Origin: Elusimicrobiota bacterium
Lineage (GTDB): Bacteria; RUG730
DNA length: 8,753 nucleotides
Direction of reading: 5' to 3'
Assembly: GCA_031259185.1 (NCBI GenBank)
Contig: JAIRLV010000279.1
Location: forward strand, 1-8,753
Below the pieces are notes generated by a model that made no database searches, was not told the DNA's origin, and worked only from the letters and a program-made list of their open reading frames with translations. Both the position numbers and the translations under genes were made by a program. Of the stretch, positions 4,576 through 8,753 are shown piece by piece. How positions within the stretch are numbered: the stretch's first letter is position 1; each line of letters starts with the position of its first letter.

Positions 4576-7101
4576 ATGAAAGTCAAACAAAAGTTTAATA
4601 TTGATGGAATGACATGCAGCGCGTGTAGTTTTAACATAGAAAAAAATATTAGAAAATTAGATGGTATCGTATATGTTAATGTTAATTTGATAAAAAACAT
4701 AATGTTTGTTGAATTTGACGATGAAAAAATAAAAAATGACGATATAATAAAAGCCGTAATTGATTCAGGTTATAATGCTTATTTGTCACAAGAAAAAAAT
4801 TCAAAAGAAAAAAGTAATGATTCAAATGTAATTATTTTGAATGAATTAACGCAAATGAAACTTCGTTTGTATTTAACTTTTATTTTTTTGATACCATTGA
4901 TATATATTTCTATGGGACATATGTTGAGTTTTCCTTTGCCTAAAATATTTCACAATAACCAAAATAATTTAACTTTTGCATTTACACAATTTTTGCTAAT
5001 ATTACCAATTATTTTTGTAAATCTAAAATATTATCAACTTGGCTTCAAAACTTTATTTAAAGGTCATCCAAACATGGATTCATTAATAGCGATAGGTTCT
5101 TCTGCTGCAATTAGTCAGGGTATTGTTTCTATTTATAGCGTTGGCTATAACTTGGGACATAATGGTCTAAATTTAATAAAAAATTATAATATGGATTTAT
5201 ATTTTGAATCTGCTGCTATGATTTTGGCATTAATTAGTTTAGGAAAATATTTAGAATTGCTAGCAAAACACAAAACATCTGCAGCAATTACAAAATTAAT
5301 GGATTTATCTCCTAAAAAAGCAATTATTTTAAAAGATGGGCTAGAAAAAGAAATTCCTATTGAAGAAGTTAATGTTGGCGATACTTTAATTGTCAAGTCT
5401 GGGCAAAGTATACCAACTGATGGAATTATAAGCGAAGGTAGCGGTTGTATTGATGAAGCCGCATTAACAGGCGAAAGTATGCCTACATGGAAAACTATAA
5501 ACGATAAAGTAATCGGTGCAACAATTAATAAAGCCGGTTATTTTAAAATGAAAGCATTAAAAATTGGCGAGGATACGACATTTTCATGTATTATAAAACT
5601 TGTAGAAGAAGCTTCTAGTTCAAAAGCTCCTATTTCAAAATTGGTAGATAAAATAAGTGGAATTTTTGTTCCAATAGTTATAATCATAGCTTTTGTTTCA
5701 ACTATAACTTGGTTTTTTTTAGGTTATCCTTTTAGTTTTGCACTTTCTATCGGAATTGCTGTTTTGATTATATCTTGTCCATGCGCGTTGGGGCTTGCAA
5801 CTCCAACTGCTATTATGGTAGGAACTGGAAAAGCAGCACAAAATGGCATATTGATAAAATCTGCAGAAAGTTTAGAAATTTTGCACAAAGTTAAAACAAT
5901 CGTGCTTGATAAAACTGGAACTTTAACGCAAGGCGCCCCAAAAGTTACAGATATTATTCCATCTAATAGTATTAACGAAAAAGAATTTTTGATTATAGCA
6001 AGTTCATTAGAAAAAGCTTCTCATCATCCTTTTGCTGATGCTATTATTGAAAAGGCTAATGAACAAAATATAAAAAATTTTTTGAATGTAACTAATTTTG
6101 AAATTATAGAAGGACAGGGAATAAAAGGAGAAATTGATAACAAAAAGATCTTAGCTGGGAATTTGAAAATTATGAAAGAAAATAATATTTTTTTAATAGA
6201 GAAATATGAAAAATATGAAGACAACTTTTCAAAAATGGGTAAAACAACATTATATTTTGCAAGAGACAATGAATTTTTAGGGATTATTGTAGTAGCTGAT
6301 ACATTAAAATCTAGTAGCAAGCGAGTTATAGATGAATTAAAAGCAATGAATATATCTATAATAATGTTGACAGGAGATAATGAAAAAACTGCAGAAGCGA
6401 TTAAAAATCAATTAAACATTGATAAAGTAATAGCTGAAGTTTTACCACAGGATAAAGATAAAGAAATCAGAAATATCCAAGCTAAAAATCAGGTAGCAAT
6501 GGTAGGAGATGGAATTAATGACGCACCTGCTTTGGCTAGAGCTGATGTTGGAATTGCAATCGGTGCTGGAACTGATATCGCAATTGAATCAGCAGATATT
6601 GTTTTAATAAAAAGCGATTTATTAGATGTTGTTTATGCTTTACAATTGAGTAAAGCTGTAATTAAAAATATTAAACAAAATTTGTTTTGGGCATTTTTTT
6701 ATAATTGTCTTGGTATTCCATTAGCAGCAGGAATTTTTTATAATATTTTAGGGTGGAAATTGAATCCAATGTTTGCTGCTGGAGCTATGAGTTTAAGTTC
6801 AATCTGCGTTGTATTAAATGCTTTAAGGCTAAAATTATTTAAACCTGAATATAAAATAGAGAATAATGAAATAAGGATAAATAATTATATGGAAACAAAA
6901 AAAACTATAATAATAGAAGGTATGTCTTGTGAACATTGTTCAGCAAGAATTGAAAAACTTCTAAATGAAATTGATGGAGTAATAGCAAGCGTAGATTTAG
7001 ACAAAAAGAGAGCTTTCTTGAATTTGTCGAAAGATATAAACGACGAAATTTTAAAAAAAGCAATAGAAAATGCTGGGTATAAAATTTTAAAAGTAGAGTA
7101 A
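4576..7101 (+). CDS. copA: Cu(I)-exporting P1B-type ATPase CopA with N- and C-terminal HMA domains
   Basis: Inner-membrane pump that removes cytosolic Cu(I). From ATG 4576 it has 841 residues. An N-terminal HMA domain (about 3-68) carries GMTCSAC (Cys14, Cys17). Eight predicted helices surround the actuator TGES (298-301), membrane CPC (401-403), phosphorylation motif DKTGTLT (445-451), HP (484-485), TGDN (599-602) and GDGINDAP (644-651). Tyr709-Asn710 in helix 7 and Met738 with Ser741-Ser742 (MSLSS) in helix 8 are the copper-subgroup ligands, so specificity is well supported. Unusually, a second HMA domain (about 772-841, GMSCEHC with Cys785 and Cys788) follows helix 8. The reading frame is also open to GTG 4558; ATG 4576 is preferred because it begins just before the HMA fold, but neither start has a clear ribosome-binding site. 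It follows the SulP remnant closely. No copper regulator is in the window. Confidence 0.96.
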   Translation: MKVKQKFNIDGMTCSACSFNIEKNIRKLDGIVYVNVNLIKNIMFVEFDDEKIKNDDIIKAVIDSGYNAYLSQEKNSKEKSNDSNVIILNELTQMKLRLYLTFIFLIPLIYISMGHMLSFPLPKIFHNNQNNLTFAFTQFLLILPIIFVNLKYYQLGFKTLFKGHPNMDSLIAIGSSAAISQGIVSIYSVGYNLGHNGLNLIKNYNMDLYFESAAMILALISLGKYLELLAKHKTSAAITKLMDLSPKKAIILKDGLEKEIPIEEVNVGDTLIVKSGQSIPTDGIISEGSGCIDEAALTGESMPTWKTINDKVIGATINKAGYFKMKALKIGEDTTFSCIIKLVEEASSSKAPISKLVDKISGIFVPIVIIIAFVSTITWFFLGYPFSFALSIGIAVLIISCPCALGLATPTAIMVGTGKAAQNGILIKSAESLEILHKVKTIVLDKTGTLTQGAPKVTDIIPSNSINEKEFLIIASSLEKASHHPFADAIIEKANEQNIKNFLNVTNFEIIEGQGIKGEIDNKKILAGNLKIMKENNIFLIEKYEKYEDNFSKMGKTTLYFARDNEFLGIIVVADTLKSSSKRVIDELKAMNISIIMLTGDNEKTAEAIKNQLNIDKVIAEVLPQDKDKEIRNIQAKNQVAMVGDGINDAPALARADVGIAIGAGTDIAIESADIVLIKSDLLDVVYALQLSKAVIKNIKQNLFWAFFYNCLGIPLAAGIFYNILGWKLNPMFAAGAMSLSSICVVLNALRLKLFKPEYKIENNEIRINNYMETKKTIIIEGMSCEHCSARIEKLLNEIDGVIASVDLDKKRAFLNLSKDINDEILKKAIENAGYKILKVE
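6889..7101 (+). other. CopZ-like C-terminal HMA module of CopA with a possible internal start
   Basis: The last 70 residues of CopA form a complete HMA domain of CopZ chaperone length, with GMSCEHC at its N-terminus and the usual closing IENAGYKI. It begins with an in-frame ATG (6889) preceded by AAGGA at 6873-6877, an 11-base gap. This is longer than ideal but a better match than any ribosome-binding site of copA itself. The hydrophilic linker after helix 8 is about 20 residues. The module may be a fused chaperone, and a separate CopZ could also be made by internal initiation; the fusion is seen, the separate product is inferred. Confidence 0.4.
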
Positions 7102-7150
7102 AATCTATAAAACTCATAAAAAATACAAAAAAATTTTTATATTTTGAAAT

Positions 7151-7175
7151 AAAGACGTTTAATAAACCTTTTTTT
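7151..7175 (+). terminator. Possible weak intrinsic terminator after copA
   Basis: AAAG (7151-7154) plus GTTT (7157-7160) pair with AAAC (7064+100 to 7167) plus CTTT (7168-7171), leaving a 3-base loop and a 2-base bulge. The stem is followed by four more T residues. It starts 49 bases after the copA stop and 73 bases before dxr. The stem is mostly A-T pairs, so termination would be partial at best and dxr may receive read-through from copA. Confidence 0.35.
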
Positions 7176-7211
7176 AAAAATTTGATTTGAAAAGAAAAAA
7201 TATGATATGAA

Positions 7212-7216
7212 AAGGA
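7212..7216 (+). promoter_or_regulatory. Ribosome-binding site fixing the GTG start of dxr
   Basis: AAGGA lies 7 bases before GTG 7224. The nucleotide-binding loop GSTGSIG begins only nine residues after that GTG, so a later start is unlikely. Confidence 0.75.
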
Positions 7217-7223
7217 ATAAATT

Positions 7224-8426
7224 GTGAAACAAAAAAATATTGTAGTGTTTGGTTCTACTGGTAGTATTGGCAAAATGACTCTCGAAGTATTAGAAAATTT
7301 TTTGGACGAATATAAAATTTTAGCTTTATCTGCAAATACAAATCTAGAATTATTGAAAACACAAATAAAAAAATTCTTTCCTAAATATGTTATAATTTGT
7401 GATAAAAAGAAATGCGAATTATTTTTAAAAAATGATAAAGATTTTATAAAAAAATACAAATTGGAAGTTTTGTGTGGAGAAGAAGGATTAGTGAAAGTAT
7501 TAGATATTAGCGACGATAAAATAGATTTTGCGATGATATGTGTTGTAGGAGCAATTGGATTAAAATCTATATACAAGTGTTTGCAAAAAGGGATTAAAAT
7601 TGCACTTGCAAATAAAGAACCTATTGTTATTGCAGGTGAATTTTTGATGAAAGAAGCAAAAAAACACAATAATTTCATATTTCCAGTTGATAGTGAACAT
7701 AGCGCAATTTTTCAATGTTTACTTGGCGAAAACAAAGATACAATTAGAAGGTTGATTATAACTGCATCAGGAGGCCCTTTTTATAAATATAACCTAAATG
7801 AATTAGAATATGTTTCAGTTACTGATGCTTTATCTCATCCTCGCTGGAAAATGGGAGAAAAAATAACTATAGATTCAGCAACTTTAATGAATAAAGGCTT
7901 TGAAGTTATAGAAGCTCATTATTTATTTGATATTCCACAAGAAAAAATAGAAGTTATTATTCATCCGGAATCAATCGTCCATTCTATGGTTGAATTTAAT
8001 GATGGAAGTATAAAAGCTCAACTATGTGAGCCAGATATGAAAATTCCAATACAATATTCCATGACTTATCCAAATAGAAAAAATAAAATATTAAATGAAA
8101 ATACGAGTTTTTGTGAAAAAAATTTTATTGATTTTCAGAAATTGAAACAAATAAATTTTGAGGCTATTGATTATAATAATCCAAAATATATCTGTCTAAA
8201 ACTTGCAGTAGAAAGTTTAAAAAAAGGTAGTGACTATTTAACTGTATTAAATAGCGCCAATGAAGTTTTAGTCGAAATGTTTTTACGAAATAAAATAAAA
8301 TTTTTAGATATCTCAAAAAGTTTAATAAAAATTTTGAAAAAACATAAACCTATAAAATTAAAAAGTGTTGACGAAGTAATAGAATTAGATAAAAAAACAA
8401 AAAAAGATATATATTCTTTTATTTAA
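7224..8426 (+). CDS. dxr: 1-deoxy-D-xylulose 5-phosphate reductoisomerase
   Basis: Cytosolic NADPH- and divalent-metal-dependent enzyme converting 1-deoxy-D-xylulose 5-phosphate to 2-C-methyl-D-erythritol 4-phosphate, the committed step of the MEP isoprenoid pathway and the target of fosmidomycin. The 400-residue length is typical. The N-terminal Rossmann domain has GSTGSIG (10-16) and LANKE (128-132). Metal ligands Asp156 and Glu158 lie in PVDSEHSAIF, and Glu227 completes the site within NKGFEVIEAH (Asn223, Lys224). Substrate-binding ASGGPF is at 181-186, the flexible-loop HPRWKMG at 205-211, and HPESIVHS follows. The C-terminal helical domain is complete. Translation begins at GTG 7224. It lies 122 bases after copA in the same direction with only a weak terminator between them; I see no convincing promoter of its own. 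The gene shows that this organism makes isoprenoids by the MEP route rather than mevalonate. Confidence 0.97.
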   Translation: MKQKNIVVFGSTGSIGKMTLEVLENFLDEYKILALSANTNLELLKTQIKKFFPKYVIICDKKKCELFLKNDKDFIKKYKLEVLCGEEGLVKVLDISDDKIDFAMICVVGAIGLKSIYKCLQKGIKIALANKEPIVIAGEFLMKEAKKHNNFIFPVDSEHSAIFQCLLGENKDTIRRLIITASGGPFYKYNLNELEYVSVTDALSHPRWKMGEKITIDSATLMNKGFEVIEAHYLFDIPQEKIEVIIHPESIVHSMVEFNDGSIKAQLCEPDMKIPIQYSMTYPNRKNKILNENTSFCEKNFIDFQKLKQINFEAIDYNNPKYICLKLAVESLKKGSDYLTVLNSANEVLVEMFLRNKIKFLDISKSLIKILKKHKPIKLKSVDEVIELDKKTKKDIYSFI

Positions 8427-8575
8427 AAAATTTTATTATTTAAATTGTTGCTGTAAGTAAAGATAAATTCCAATTTAATATAATATCTACCTTTTTTATT
8501 ATAATATTTTTTTAGGTAAAAAAGAGCAAACGATATTTCAAATAAATGAAAATATTATGAAAAATGATAATTTAA
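8427..8575. other. A+T-rich spacer downstream of dxr, no gene seen
   Basis: No open frame of useful length and no recognisable protein fragment was found on either strand. CTTTTTTA (8491-8498) and TAAAAAAG (8517-8524) can form an 8-pair hairpin with an 18-base loop, but no T-run follows it on the plus strand, so it is not a clear dxr terminator. Confidence 0.5.
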
Positions 8576-8753
8576 GATGAGTTCCAAAATACAGTTGACG
8601 ATCTAAAAAATGGAATATCAAAAACCTATTTTGACGGTATAAATAATAAAATCAAATTCGCAAATTATACATAAAAGAATTCGTCATTTAAAAGTAAAGG
8701 ATGAAGCAAAACTGAAGAGATATTATTTATAAAAAATTCAACGAATAAATTTT
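8576..8753 (+). pseudogene. Possible decayed MORN/YwqK-type repeat gene fragment
   Basis: No intact gene follows dxr. One open stretch, 8576-8671, reads through LKNGISKTYF and NKIKFANYT to a TAA. This resembles one unit of the MORN-like repeats of YwqK-family proteins (pattern: G-I-x-K-x-Y-Y-x-N-G-K-I-K-x-x-x-x-Y). Beyond it the same frame continues to SKG and a TGA at 8690-8692 region; shifted by one base, KDEAKLKRYYL (8697-8729) resembles the next unit (G-E-A-K-L-Y-Y). Two adjacent partial matches in neighbouring frames suggest a frameshifted remnant that may continue past the window edge. The match is by eye, the pieces are short, and chance cannot be excluded. Confidence 0.33.

Noticed and set aside
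7182-7206. TTGATT and TATGAT as a dxr promoter
   Set aside because: The spacer is only 13 bases and the start would fall inside the ribosome-binding site.
6905-7678. 257-codon minus-strand open frame spanning the copA end and dxr start
   Set aside because: Antisense to two clearly conserved coding regions; its hydrophobic, F/S-rich product is the expected by-product of the opposite strand.
8515-8650. Frame that becomes long if TGA is read as tryptophan
   Set aside because: All confident genes use TGG for tryptophan and read through normally with the standard code; the effect is confined to a non-coding stretch.

Overview
The window is very A+T-rich, gene-sparse chromosomal bacterial DNA. 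All five intact genes end in TAA and tryptophan is written TGG inside them (for example in purU and dxr), so the standard code fits. The methylerythritol phosphate (MEP) isoprenoid gene dxr, two heavy-metal P1B-ATPases and two decayed genes fit a low-GC bacterium undergoing gene loss, such as a host-associated or gut lineage. The taxon cannot be named from the sequence; an Elusimicrobia/Endomicrobium-like or Fusobacteria-like origin is only a guess.

Layout. (1) 41-910, + strand: purU, formyltetrahydrofolate deformylase. (2) 964-3087, - strand: a CadA/ZntA-type Zn/Cd/Pb-exporting ATPase, convergent with purU. (3) 3348-3701, - strand: a CadC-like ArsR/SmtB repressor. It is preceded by a well-formed promoter (3749-3777) and a 9-6-9 palindromic operator (3721-3744). 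A 260-base gap separates it from cadA, and that gap carries an imperfect 46-base direct repeat whose second copy contains the 3' end of cadC. (4) About 4003-4534, + strand: wreckage of a SulP-family anion transporter, with frameshifts and a large internal deletion that joins its N-terminal membrane part to its C-terminal STAS domain. (5) 4576-7101, + strand: CopA, a Cu(I)-exporting ATPase with an N-terminal and an extra C-terminal heavy-metal-binding (HMA) domain; the latter looks like a fused CopZ chaperone. (6) 7224-8426, + strand: dxr, with a GTG start. (7) 8427-8753: no intact gene, but fragments resembling decayed MORN/YwqK-type repeats.

How it fits together. The centre is a metal-efflux island. 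A divergent intergenic region separates a Zn/Cd unit (cadC then cadA, leftward) from a copper unit (sulP remnant then copA, rightward). CadC probably represses its own promoter until Cd, Pb or Zn binds. No copper regulator (CsoR, CueR or CopY type) is in the window, so copA control is unknown. The only strong-looking rightward promoter lies upstream of the dead sulP, so copA may be transcribed with the pseudogene as a long leader. purU (one-carbon metabolism) and dxr (isoprenoids) are flanking housekeeping genes. No RNA genes, CRISPR arrays, insertion sequences or phage genes were recognised.
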